Shown piece after piece: positions 1 through 6,491 of a stretch of 8,258 nucleotides of DNA. The stretch lies in contig DASXRQ010000230.1 in the NCBI GenBank assembly GCA_036506495.1, forward strand, positions 1-8,258, given 5' to 3'. The DNA comes from DASXRC01 sp036506495. GTDB lineage: Bacteria; Actinomycetota; Actinomycetes; Mycobacteriales; Micromonosporaceae. Position numbers and translations under genes: made by a program. Below the pieces are notes generated by a model that saw only the letters and a program-made list of their open reading frames with translations, was not told where the DNA came from and made no database searches. Position 1 is the first letter of the stretch; each line of letters begins with the position of its first letter.

Positions 1-372
1 GTCGAACTCGGTGAGCAGTTCCCGTGCCCGCGCCTTCGCCTCCGCCTTGGGCACGCCGAGCAGGCGGCCGATGAGCAGTAGGTTTTCCACGCCGGTCAGG
101 TTCTCGTCGACCGAGGCGTACTGCCCGGTCAGGCCAATCAGCTGACGCACCCGATGGGCGTCGCGGACCACGTCGTACCCCCCGACGGTGGCCCGACCGG
201 CGTCAAACGGCAACAGCGTGGCCAGCACGCGCACCGCGGTGGTCTTGCCGGCCCCGTTGGGGCCGAGCAGGCCGAGCACCGTGCCGGTCTCGACCGCCAG
301 GTCGACCCCCGCCAGCGCCGTCGTCTCCCCGAAGCGTTTGACCAGGCCCTCGATCCGTATGGCTTCTGTCAT
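1..372 (-). CDS. DrrA-type ABC transporter ATP-binding protein (N-terminal part, truncated by window edge)
   Basis: The visible 124 residues are the start of a cytoplasmic ABC ATPase of the daunorubicin-resistance (DrrA/CcmA) class, which powers a separate membrane permease for export of drugs, lipids or other hydrophobic compounds. Seen directly: an opening of the type IRIEGLVKRFGE, a Walker A motif GPNGAGKT at residues 37-44, and a Q-loop glutamine at Q84 in a GLTGQYASVDENLTG stretch. That stretch (TGQYASVDE.LTG.ENL) is typical of DrrA-like ATPases. The signature motif, Walker B and H-loop lie beyond position 1. The start chosen is the ATG at 370-372, preceded by a G-rich AGGGGG only one base away. 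An in-frame GTG at 394-396 is an alternative. The permease partner would be expected downstream, outside the window, so the substrate cannot be told. Confidence 0.93.
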   Translation of the reverse strand, partial: MTEAIRIEGLVKRFGETTALAGVDLAVETGTVLGLLGPNGAGKTTAVRVLATLLPFDAGRATVGGYDVVRDAHRVRQLIGLTGQYASVDENLTGVENLLLIGRLLGVPKAEAKARARELLTEFD

Positions 373-464
373 GCCCCCTACGATGACCGACGCCACCGAC
401 AATTTGGGTCGGTACCAGCGGCGAATGCTATTAGGTCCGACGAACAGACGACCGACCTGTACGG
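373..464 (-). promoter_or_regulatory. Leader/promoter region of the DrrA-type ABC gene
   Basis: This 92-bp gap separates the stop of the IlvG-like gene from the ABC ATPase start; both genes are on the minus strand. It is locally AT-richer, and on the minus strand has a TAGCAT hexamer (positions 430-425, TAnnnT type) that could be a -10 box about 45 nt ahead of the start codon. No convincing -35 box is visible. A short inverted repeat ACCGAC/GTCGGT (395-400 and 408-413, 7-bp spacer) lies between that hexamer and the start, where a repressor of the exporter could bind. I see no strong terminator for the upstream gene. All site calls here are weak. Confidence 0.3.
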
Positions 465-2087
465 CTACGCGAGGTTGGACGAGCGGGGGTAGGCGTCCGA
501 CGGGTCGGTCAGGACATTGACCAGATACGGCACGCCCGCGGCGAACGCGCGCTCGAGCGCCGGCCGCAGCTCGGCCGGCTTCGTCACGGTCTCGCCGGCG
601 CCGCCGAGCGCCGAGACCACGGTGTCGTAGCGCAGACCGGGCTGCAGATCGGCGGCGACGTCATAGCCGTACATCGCCCGCATCGGGTGCTTCTCCAGGC
701 CCCAGATGCCGTTGTTACCGACGACGATGACGACCGGCAGCCGCTGGCGTACCAGAGACTCGACGTCCATCAGCGAGAACCCGGCGGCGCCGTCGCCCAT
801 CAGCACGCAGATCTGCCGGTCAGGGTAGGTAATCCGGGCGCCGAGCGCATATCCCGTGCCGGTGCCCAGGCAGCCGTACGGGCCGGGGTCGAGCCACGTG
901 CCGGGCTCGGCCGGCTCGAGGTAGCGGCCGGCGTACGACACGAAGTCGCCGCCGTCACCGATCGTGACGGCGTCGCGGTCCAGTACGGCCCGCAGCTCGC
1001 CGTAGACGCGTGCCGGCCGGATCGGTTCGGTGTCCGCGGCCATCTCCTCGGCGTCGCGGGACCTCGCCACGTCCTCGGCGACGCGCAGGTCGGCGATCCA
1101 CTCGGCGTGGTCCTCGCGGTCGCCGGGATGGTCGGCCAGCGCCGTCAGGATCAGCCGGAGGTCGCCAGCGGGCGACGCCGCCGGCGTGACGTGCGCGGCC
1201 CGCTGACTCGGGGCGTCGACGATGTGCACGAGGTGCGCGCCACCCACGTCGCCAAAGCCGAGGCGGAAGTCCAGCGGGGTGCCGACCACGACCACGACGT
1301 CGGCGTTCTTGACGGCGGCCCGCCGCGACTTGGCGAACGCCAGCGGATGCTCGGGTGGCAGCGCGCCGCGGCCCATGCCGTTGGTGTAGACCGGTACGCG
1401 CAGCGCCTCGGCCGCCTCGCGCAGCGCGGCGACGGCGTCCGCCGCGTACACGTCGGAACCCGCGATTATCACCGGGCGCTCGGCGGAGGCGATCAGCGCG
1501 CCGGCCTTCGCGACGTCCGCGGGGTCCGGCTCAAGGACCCGGATGGCGGCCGGCGGCGGCACCTCCGCCTCGGCGACCGAGAAGATCACCTCGAGCGGCA
1601 GGTCGAGAAAGGCGGGCCCGCGGTGCGGGGTCAGCGCGGTGGTCAGCGCCCCGGCGACCGCAGCCGGGATCTGTTCGGTCGAGATGACCGTCGCAGCGTG
1701 CTTCGTGACGGATCCGACGAGCGGCAGGTGGTCGATCTCCTGCAGGCTGCCGGCTCCCCAGCGGAACGCCGGCGCCCGGCCGCCGAGCACGAGGACCGGC
1801 GAGGCGTTGAAGTACGCGCTGGTCAGACCCGAGATGCCGTTGGTGACGCCCGGACCGGCCGTGAGCACGGCCAGGCCGGGCCGGCGCTGCAGCTTGGCGA
1901 CCGCCTCCGCCGCGAACACCGCCGACTGCTCATGGCGCACGTCGTAGATCGGGAAGCCGGTCTTGTGCGCGGCGTCGTAGAGCGGGAACACGTGGCCGCC
2001 GGAGAGTGTGAACATCTCCCGCACGCCGTACGCCGTGAGCGCCGCCAGCGCCAGCTCGCCGCCGTGACCCTCGATCCGCTCAGCCAT
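465..2087 (-). CDS. ilvG: IlvG-like thiamine-diphosphate-dependent enzyme (acetolactate synthase / 2-hydroxyacyl-CoA lyase superfamily)
   Basis: A 540-residue ThDP enzyme with the usual three domains: N-terminal pyrimidine-binding, central, and C-terminal pyrophosphate-binding. Seen: the catalytic glutamate E53 in RHEQSAVFAAE, a GPGVTNG loop at 78-84, a GSLQEIDH segment at 113-120, and the ThDP/Mg motif GDG at 431-433 ending in NN at 458-459, followed by GIWGLEKHPM. From memory of the family, the order and wording of these motifs closely resemble mycobacterial IlvG, annotated as acetolactate synthase (2 pyruvate to acetolactate, branched-chain amino acid synthesis). No IlvN/IlvH-type regulatory subunit is nearby, and the preceding gene is an enoyl-CoA hydratase, so lyase or decarboxylase activity on a 2-hydroxyacyl-CoA or 2-keto acid is a real alternative. 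The ATG start at 2085-2087 has a GGGAG five bases upstream. The open frame continues upstream but overlaps the hydratase and loses homology. Probably cotranscribed with the hydratase (37-bp gap). Confidence 0.88.
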   Translation of the reverse strand: MAERIEGHGGELALAALTAYGVREMFTLSGGHVFPLYDAAHKTGFPIYDVRHEQSAVFAAEAVAKLQRRPGLAVLTAGPGVTNGISGLTSAYFNASPVLVLGGRAPAFRWGAGSLQEIDHLPLVGSVTKHAATVISTEQIPAAVAGALTTALTPHRGPAFLDLPLEVIFSVAEAEVPPPAAIRVLEPDPADVAKAGALIASAERPVIIAGSDVYAADAVAALREAAEALRVPVYTNGMGRGALPPEHPLAFAKSRRAAVKNADVVVVVGTPLDFRLGFGDVGGAHLVHIVDAPSQRAAHVTPAASPAGDLRLILTALADHPGDREDHAEWIADLRVAEDVARSRDAEEMAADTEPIRPARVYGELRAVLDRDAVTIGDGGDFVSYAGRYLEPAEPGTWLDPGPYGCLGTGTGYALGARITYPDRQICVLMGDGAAGFSLMDVESLVRQRLPVVIVVGNNGIWGLEKHPMRAMYGYDVAADLQPGLRYDTVVSALGGAGETVTKPAELRPALERAFAAGVPYLVNVLTDPSDAYPRSSNLA

Positions 2088-2124
2088 GCCCGCTCCCGTC
2101 GTCCGATCCGCGCCGACGAGCAGG

Positions 2125-2898
2125 TTACCTGCCGGTGAAGTCGGGCCTGCGCTTCTCGATGAACGCGGCCATGCCCTCGCGCTTGTCCTCGGTAGCGAAC
2201 AGCGCCGCGAACAGTTGGCTCTCCCAGGCGAGGCCGGAGGCGATGTCCATCTCGAGGCCGCAGTCGATGGCCAACTTGGCCGCGCGCAGCGCCAGGCCCG
2301 GGCCGTCGACGTACGGGCGCACGAGCGCGACCGCTGCGTCGTAGACGTCGGCGGCGGGCACCACCCGGTCGACGAGCCCGATCCGGAGCGCCTCGTCGGC
2401 CTCGACCATCCGGCCGGACAGGACGATGTCCTTTGCGCGGGCCGGGCCGACGAGCCGGGCCAGCCGCTGGGTGCCGCCGGCGCCCGGGATGATGCCCAGC
2501 TTGATCTCGGGCTGGCCAAGCTTGGCGTCGTCCGCGGCGACCCGCCAGTCACAGGCCAGCGCGAGCTCGCAGCCGCCGCCGAGGGCGTACCCGGTGATCG
2601 CCGCAACCACGGGCTTCGGTACGCGGGCGAGGGCGTCCAACGCGCTGGACAGCGCGCCCGCCCGGGTCGCCATCGCGGCGTACCCCATCTCGGCCATCTC
2701 CTTGATGTCCGCGCCGGCCGCGAACACCTTCTCCCCGCCGTACACGACGAGTGCGCGGGCCTCGGGATCGGCGGTGGCCGCGCCCGCCGCGGCGCGCAGC
2801 TCCTCCTGTACCTGCGTGTTGAGCGCGTTCATCGGCGGCCGCTCCAGCCGGATGGTGCCGATCCCGTCCTTGACCTCGAGACGCACGAACTCGCCCAC
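2125..2898 (-). CDS. Enoyl-CoA hydratase (crotonase family, EchA8-like)
   Basis: A complete 257-residue crotonase-fold protein, likely a cytoplasmic enoyl-CoA hydratase adding water to trans-2-enoyl-CoA in fatty-acid or branched-chain acyl-CoA beta-oxidation. Both catalytic glutamates are present: E111 in GYALGGGCELALACD and E131 in GQPEIKLGIIPGAGGTQRL. The oxyanion-hole segment FAAGADIKEM lies at 59-68. The C-terminus ATEDKREGMAAFIEKRRPDF is the conserved crotonase tail. Length and motifs match the short-chain hydratase EchA8 type. The start is a GTG at 2896-2898, chosen because a strong GAGGAGGT ribosome-binding site lies six bases upstream; the nearby ATG at 2901-2903 is out of frame. It is first in a two-gene unit with the IlvG-like enzyme and divergent from the DUF6232-like gene. 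Exact acyl substrate cannot be told. Confidence 0.95.
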   Translation of the reverse strand: MGEFVRLEVKDGIGTIRLERPPMNALNTQVQEELRAAAGAATADPEARALVVYGGEKVFAAGADIKEMAEMGYAAMATRAGALSSALDALARVPKPVVAAITGYALGGGCELALACDWRVAADDAKLGQPEIKLGIIPGAGGTQRLARLVGPARAKDIVLSGRMVEADEALRIGLVDRVVPAADVYDAAVALVRPYVDGPGLALRAAKLAIDCGLEMDIASGLAWESQLFAALFATEDKREGMAAFIEKRRPDFTGR

Positions 2899-2972
2899 GC
2901 CATGACCTCCTCGTCGCGTGTTGCCAGCGTAATGACCGCCGCGTCGGGTACGTAGAGTGGTGGCGAATCGCC
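2899..2972. promoter_or_regulatory. Divergent promoter region between enoyl-CoA hydratase and DUF6232-like gene
   Basis: This 74-bp divergent gap must contain the control signals of both flanking genes unless they use distant promoters. On the plus strand a TAGAGT hexamer (2953-2958) fits a TAnnnT -10 box and would give a very short leader for the ATG at 2973, which lacks a clear Shine-Dalgarno. On the minus strand a TACGCT hexamer (2931-2926) could serve the hydratase. No clear -35 boxes are seen, so these are tentative. Confidence 0.3.
2905..2912 (-). promoter_or_regulatory. Strong ribosome-binding site fixing the GTG start of the enoyl-CoA hydratase
   Basis: On the minus strand this reads GAGGAGGT, nearly full anti-16S complementarity, with six bases to the GTG at 2898. 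It decides the start against the out-of-frame ATG at 2901-2903. Confidence 0.7.
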
Positions 2973-3440
2973 ATGACCACTTATTACCGCGATGCCACGG
3001 TCCTGGTCACCTCGGACGCCGTCCAGGTGGACGGTCGGCGCTACCCATTGGTCGAGCTGACGCGGGTCTGGCACCGACGCGGGGCGCGGTCGTGGCGGAG
3101 GGTCGCCGGGCGCGGCGCGCTGGGGTTGGCCCTGCTCGTGCCGCTCGCGACCGCCGCAATCGGGCTAGTTGTCGCGCTCCTGATCGACGCCTCGCTCGGC
3201 GCCCGCATCCTGCTCGTGCTCGGCGCCTGCCTCGTCGGTCTGCTGGCCGGTCCGCTCGCCGACGTGCTGCTCGAACGCGTCGACCGGTCGTACGCCCGCG
3301 GCGCGCAGACCTTAGAGATCTGGGCCACCCGGCGGGGGGCACCGGTCCTGCTGGTGCGCACGGACGACGCCCTGCGGTTCGGGCAGATCTACCGGGCTCT
3401 GCAGCGTGCGAGCGAGCGGGCACCCACGTCGGGCCGTTAG
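2973..3440 (+). CDS. DUF6232-like two-helix membrane protein
   Basis: A 155-residue protein resembling the actinobacterial DUF6232 family, of unknown function. The N-terminal cytosolic part opens with TTYYRDATVLVTSDAVQVDG and then a YPLVELTRVWHRRG block, the family hallmark as I recall it. Two hydrophobic segments follow, about residues 48-71 and 74-96, separated by a short polar turn (IDASLG), so both ends should lie on the same side, probably inside. The arginine-rich stretch before the first helix (RRGARSWRRVAGRG) supports a cytoplasmic N-terminus. A soluble tail of about 55 residues ends in DDALRFGQIYRALQRA. Start is the ATG at 2973; no good ribosome-binding site is seen. It is divergent from the hydratase and convergent with the ribokinase, with the two stop codons overlapping. 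Nothing in the context indicates a role. Confidence 0.85.
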   Translation: MTTYYRDATVLVTSDAVQVDGRRYPLVELTRVWHRRGARSWRRVAGRGALGLALLVPLATAAIGLVVALLIDASLGARILLVLGACLVGLLAGPLADVLLERVDRSYARGAQTLEIWATRRGAPVLLVRTDDALRFGQIYRALQRASERAPTSGR

Positions 3441-4453
3441 CGATTGCGGTACGCCGCGGCGTACAGCTCGTCGATCTCGGCCCGCCGTGGCAGCGAGCTG
3501 GATGCGCCCAGTCGCCGCACACAGGCCGCGCCGGCGGCGCAGGCCCATCGGACTGCGTCGATCAGTTCCCGACCCTCGCCCCAGGCCACCGCCAGCGCCC
3601 CGGTGAACGAGTCGCCCGCGGCCGTGCTGTCGACCGCTTCGACCACCGGTGCCGGCACATGGACACAGACGGCGCCGCTGTCCGCGTCGGTGCGTCGCTC
3701 CGCGTACCACGCGCCGGCCGCACCCCGGGTGAGCACGGCCCGCGGCACCAGTTCCAGCAGCGCGGCCACCGTCCCAACTTCGTCGAAGTCGGCGGGTGGG
3801 ACCGCCTCGGATGGGCCGACTTCGACGAAGTTGTGCGGCCGTGGCACGGGGCGGCCGGTCAGCGCGGCCGCCTCGAGGTCGTTGACGACGAGAACGTCGA
3901 CGGCGGCGAGCAGCTCCGGCGGCAGGTCCCGGGCGGGCGCAGCGTTGAGGACGACGCGGGTGCCGGCGGCCCGGGCGGCGGTGGCCGCCGCGGTCACGGT
4001 CTCCACCGGCACCTCGAGCTGGGCGACCAGCACGTCCGCGCCGGCGATCGCGCCGAGCTCCGCCTCGGACAACCCGAGCAGCGACGCGTTCGCGCCCGGA
4101 GTCACCACGATGAGGTTCTCCGCCGCGCCGTCCACCATAATGACCGCGACACCGGAGGCGCCGTACACCACCCGCACGAGCGCGGTGTCCACACCGGACG
4201 CGAGCAACCGGGCCTTGAGCGTCACACCGAACGAGTCCGAGCCGATGGCGGCGAGGAAGATGCACGACGCGCCGGCCCGTGCCGCGGCGATCGCCTGGTT
4301 GGCGCCCTTGCCGCCGGGCACCATCGCGAAGTCCTGACCCAGCACGGTCTCGCCCGGCAGTGGCAACACGGCCGCCTTCGCGACGAGGTCCATGTTCGCG
4401 CTGCCGAGGACCGCGATCCGCGGCGCGGTCGATTCGGAGGACGCGGCCGTCAC
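3437..4453 (-). CDS. rbsK: Ribokinase (PfkB family) with an in-frame palindromic insertion
   Basis: A 338-residue cytoplasmic sugar kinase of the PfkB/ribokinase fold, expected to phosphorylate D-ribose or a related sugar with ATP. Seen: the substrate-binding start VLGSANMDLV (NMD at 20-22), signature 1 GGKGANQA at 47-54, the NDLEAAALTG block, and signature 2 DSTAAGDSF at 275-283 with catalytic base D281. The form D-S/T-T-AAGD is closer to true ribokinases than to fructokinases. Usual family length is about 300-310 residues; the excess is explained largely by residues 207-227, encoded by a 59-bp inverted repeat (3775-3833) where relatives have a short helix after LTG. Both catalytic regions lie outside it, so the enzyme is probably active. 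The GTG start overlaps the ATPase stop as GTGA, implying translational coupling. Sugar specificity is inferred only. Confidence 0.9.
   Translation of the reverse strand: MTAASSESTAPRIAVLGSANMDLVAKAAVLPLPGETVLGQDFAMVPGGKGANQAIAAARAGASCIFLAAIGSDSFGVTLKARLLASGVDTALVRVVYGASGVAVIMVDGAAENLIVVTPGANASLLGLSEAELGAIAGADVLVAQLEVPVETVTAAATAARAAGTRVVLNAAPARDLPPELLAAVDVLVVNDLEAAALTGRPVPRPHNFVEVGPSEAVPPADFDEVGTVAALLELVPRAVLTRGAAGAWYAERRTDADSGAVCVHVPAPVVEAVDSTAAGDSFTGALAVAWGEGRELIDAVRWACAAGAACVRRLGASSSLPRRAEIDELYAAAYRNR
3775..3833. repeat. 59-bp palindromic element (19-bp perfect arms, 21-bp spacer) inside the ribokinase gene
   Basis: The left arm 3775-3793 reads CAACTTCGTCGAAGTCGGC and the right arm 3815-3833 is its exact reverse complement; the spacer is 3794-3814. 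Each arm also contains a 13-bp palindrome of form ACTTCG-W-CGAAGT, centred at 3783 and 3825. In the ribokinase frame the arms encode NFVEVG and DFDEVG, joined by PSEAVPPA. The element falls in a region where ribokinases vary in length and need not carry catalytic residues. A related palindrome occurs at 8086-8108. Origin as an inserted repeat is inferred from the symmetry and the extra protein length. Confidence 0.85.
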
Positions 4454-5274
4454 GCGGACCGCGCCGTGAAGCGGCCGTCCGCGTGCTCGACCCGAAGCGG
4501 CAGGCCGAACGTCCTGCTCAGGTTCTCGCTGGACACCGTGTCGGCGAGCAGCCCCTGCGCGACGACCGTCCCGTCGCGTAGCAACAGCGCGTGCGTGAAA
4601 CCGGGCGGGATTTCCTCGACGTGGTGAGTGACGAGCACCAGGGCCGGAGCGTCCGGGTCGTACGCCAGCTCCGCGAGCCGGCCGATGAGGTCCTCGCGGG
4701 CTCCGAGGTCGAGCCCGGCCGCCGGCTCGTCGAGGAGCAGCAGCTCCGGGTCGGTCATGAGGGCGCGCGCGATCTGCACGCGTTTGCGCTCGCCCTCGGA
4801 CAGCGTCCCGTACCGACGATCGGCGAGGCGGGCGACGCCGAGCTGCTCCAGCAGTGCGCGGGCCCGCACCTCGTCGACGGCGTCGTAGCGCTCCCGGAAC
4901 CGGCCCACCACGGACCACGACGCGGTGACGACCACGTCGTGCACCCGCTCCTCGCTCGGGATCCGGTCGGCCAGGGCGGCCGTCGACAGCCCGACGCGGG
5001 TCCGCAGCTCCATGACATCGGTACGCCCGAGGCGCGCTCCGAGAACGTCGACGCTGCCGGCGGTGGGGTGCAGCCGCGCGGCGGCCAGGTTCAACAGCGT
5101 CGTCTTGCCGGCGCCGTTGGGGCCGAGCACGACCCACCGCTCGTCCAGCTCCACCCGCCAGGTCACGTCCCTTAGCAGGTATGCCCGGGACCGCACCACG
5201 CTCGCCGACGCCACGGCTATGACCAGGTCGGGATCGGGCTGCACGCGCCCATCCAACCACGCGTGGTTACTCAC
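4450..5274 (-). CDS. Stand-alone ABC ATPase (YlmA/ModF-like)
   Basis: A single-domain ABC ATPase of 274 residues with no membrane segment. Seen: Walker A GPNGAGKT at 51-58, a signature LSEGERKRV from 158 (the central GGQ replaced by EGE), Walker B LLLLDEP at 178-184, a D-loop AGLDL, and the switch histidine H217 in VTHHVEE. Where most importers have a Q-loop glutamine, this protein reads VGLSTAALADR (94-104), with serine at that place; as I recall, permease-less ATPases such as YlmA and ModF show similar loss. No permease gene is nearby. It sits between a ROK regulator and ribokinase, with 4-bp GTGA overlaps on both sides (5271-5274 and 4450-4453), which is why the GTG at 5272-5274 was chosen although no good ribosome-binding site is seen. 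It may serve an unlinked permease or act on a soluble target; unknown. Confidence 0.9.
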   Translation of the reverse strand: MSNHAWLDGRVQPDPDLVIAVASASVVRSRAYLLRDVTWRVELDERWVVLGPNGAGKTTLLNLAAARLHPTAGSVDVLGARLGRTDVMELRTRVGLSTAALADRIPSEERVHDVVVTASWSVVGRFRERYDAVDEVRARALLEQLGVARLADRRYGTLSEGERKRVQIARALMTDPELLLLDEPAAGLDLGAREDLIGRLAELAYDPDAPALVLVTHHVEEIPPGFTHALLLRDGTVVAQGLLADTVSSENLSRTFGLPLRVEHADGRFTARSA

Positions 5275-6449
5275 CCGACCGTCGAGCCGAAGACGTCGTC
5301 GCGCACCGCGGCGAGCGCCACGTGCAGCGCACCGTGCAGCACCGGCTCCTCGGGTACCCCGGTGACCTCGACCCGCGGCGACACCAGCGTGATGGCGGCG
5401 ACCTCGTGCTCGACCCGCTCGGCGAGCGGTGTCCCGCCAGCCTTGCCGACGTCGCCGGCGAGCACCACGAGCGGCGGGTCGAGCACCACGCAGGTGCTGG
5501 CGACGCCCAGCGCGACCCGGCGGGCCAACTCGTCGAGGACCGGCCCGCCCTGGGTGCCGGCCGCGATGGCCGCGCGAACCGCGTCTCCGGCGCCGCTCGC
5601 GCGGAAGCCGTGCGCCCGCGCCACCGCCCGCACCGCCTCGGCCCCGGCGATCTGCTGGAACGCGCCCTTCGCCCGCCGGGAGACGTCGCGCGGGATCTCG
5701 GCGCCCGGCACCGGCAGGTAGCCGATCTCGCCGGCCGCACCCGACGCCCCATGGTGAACCCTGCCGCCGAGCACGACCGCCAGACCGAGGCCCACGTCGA
5801 TCCAGACGAGGACGAAGTCGGGTACGCCACGGGCGACCCCGGCCTGCGCCTCTGCGACCGCCGCCAGGTTGGTGTCGTTCTCGAATACGACCGGCGTGTG
5901 CAGGTCGTCGCGGAGCGCGGCAAGCAGGCCGCGGTGCCAGCGCGGAAGGTTGAACGCGAACGCGATGTCGCCGGTGGCCGGGTCGACGAGCCCGGGCGTA
6001 CCCAGTACGACCCTTCGCACGGCGGTGAGCGGGGCGTCGGCCGTGGTCGCGGCCCGCACGACCGCGTTGTGCACCACACCGACCGGGTCGTCGGTGTCCC
6101 GAGTGGACTGTTCGGACCGGCCGACAACCGCGCCGGTGATGTCCGCGCAGGCGGCGACGACCCGGTCCGGCCGGGCCACGTCGACGCCGACCACGTACGC
6201 GCTGCCGGGGGTGACCGCGTACAGCTGTGCATTCGGGCCGCGGCCGCCGGCCTGCTCACCGACCCGGCTGACCAGGCCACGCTCCTCGAGCCGCTCGACG
6301 AGCTGCGAGGCGGTGACCTTTGACAGGCCGGTGAGCTCGCCGAGCTGCGCCCGGGTCAGCGGGCCGCGATCGAGCAGAAGTTCGAGGGCGGCGCGGTCAT
6401 TGAGCGCCCGCAGCAGGCGTGGTGTGCCGGGAAGGCGGGTCGGCGTCAT
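5271..6449 (-). CDS. ROK-family transcriptional regulator
   Basis: A 392-residue DNA-binding sugar sensor. An N-terminal winged helix-turn-helix (about residues 15-65; LTRAQLGELTGLSKVTASQLV) is followed by a ROK domain to the end. Seen in the ROK domain: ENDTN with D192, and GASGAAGEIGYLPV from 234. The ATP-phosphate motif DxGGT of ROK kinases is replaced by GVDVARPD, so this should not be a kinase. The zinc-binding CxCGxxGCxE cluster of NagC/Mlc is absent, and the usual histidine of the EIGH motif is Y244, so ligand sensing may differ from NagC or Mlc. The ATG at 6447-6449 has an AGGGG six bases upstream. It is first in a coupled operon with the ATPase and ribokinase and divergent from the GH3 gene; the palindrome at 6477-6491 is its likely operator. 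A sugar or sugar-phosphate ligand is expected from the family; which one is unknown. Confidence 0.93.
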   Translation of the reverse strand: MTPTRLPGTPRLLRALNDRAALELLLDRGPLTRAQLGELTGLSKVTASQLVERLEERGLVSRVGEQAGGRGPNAQLYAVTPGSAYVVGVDVARPDRVVAACADITGAVVGRSEQSTRDTDDPVGVVHNAVVRAATTADAPLTAVRRVVLGTPGLVDPATGDIAFAFNLPRWHRGLLAALRDDLHTPVVFENDTNLAAVAEAQAGVARGVPDFVLVWIDVGLGLAVVLGGRVHHGASGAAGEIGYLPVPGAEIPRDVSRRAKGAFQQIAGAEAVRAVARAHGFRASGAGDAVRAAIAAGTQGGPVLDELARRVALGVASTCVVLDPPLVVLAGDVGKAGGTPLAERVEHEVAAITLVSPRVEVTGVPEEPVLHGALHVALAAVRDDVFGSTVG

Positions 6450-6476
6450 CGTTCGCCCCTAGGCGCTGCTAGCATT

Positions 6477-6491
6477 TAGGAAAGTTTCCTA
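6477..6491. promoter_or_regulatory. Palindromic operator, probably for the ROK regulator
   Basis: A perfect 15-bp palindrome TAGGAAA-G-TTTCCTA lies 28 bp ahead of the ROK start codon, in the divergent intergenic region. AT-rich AAA/TTT-centred palindromes are the usual kind of ROK-family operator, and autoregulation from such a site is common. Binding by this protein is inferred from position and symmetry. Confidence 0.6.

Noticed and set aside
428..436. CTATTAGGT shared with the ROK control region (6489-6497)
   Set aside because: Nine bases in two AT-richer promoter regions is within chance, and the symmetric context of the operator is absent at 428.
687..2138. Long plus-strand open frame (483 codons) opposite the IlvG-like gene
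   Set aside because: It is the antisense shadow of a GC-rich gene: arginine/glycine/aspartate-rich, no recognisable domain, and the minus strand encodes a clear ThDP enzyme.
2088..2606. Upstream extension of the IlvG-like frame to a 713-residue protein
   Set aside because: The extension overlaps the enoyl-CoA hydratase in another frame and has low-complexity Arg/Ser/Pro composition; the ThDP fold begins at the ATG at 2085-2087 with a ribosome-binding site.
3312..4265. Minus-strand open frame of 317 codons within the ribokinase
   Set aside because: Arg/Gly-rich frame shadow of the ribokinase; no motif.
2957..4627. Plus-strand open frame of 556 codons across the DUF6232-like and ribokinase genes
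   Set aside because: It crosses two well-supported genes with no domain. It does contain NFVEVG and DFDEVV peptides, but only because the palindromic element reads alike on both strands.
4454..5260. Upstream extension of the ribokinase frame to a 607-residue protein
   Set aside because: It overlaps the ABC ATPase out of frame and is Arg/Gly/Ala-rich; the GTG at 4453 in a GTGA overlap is the natural start.
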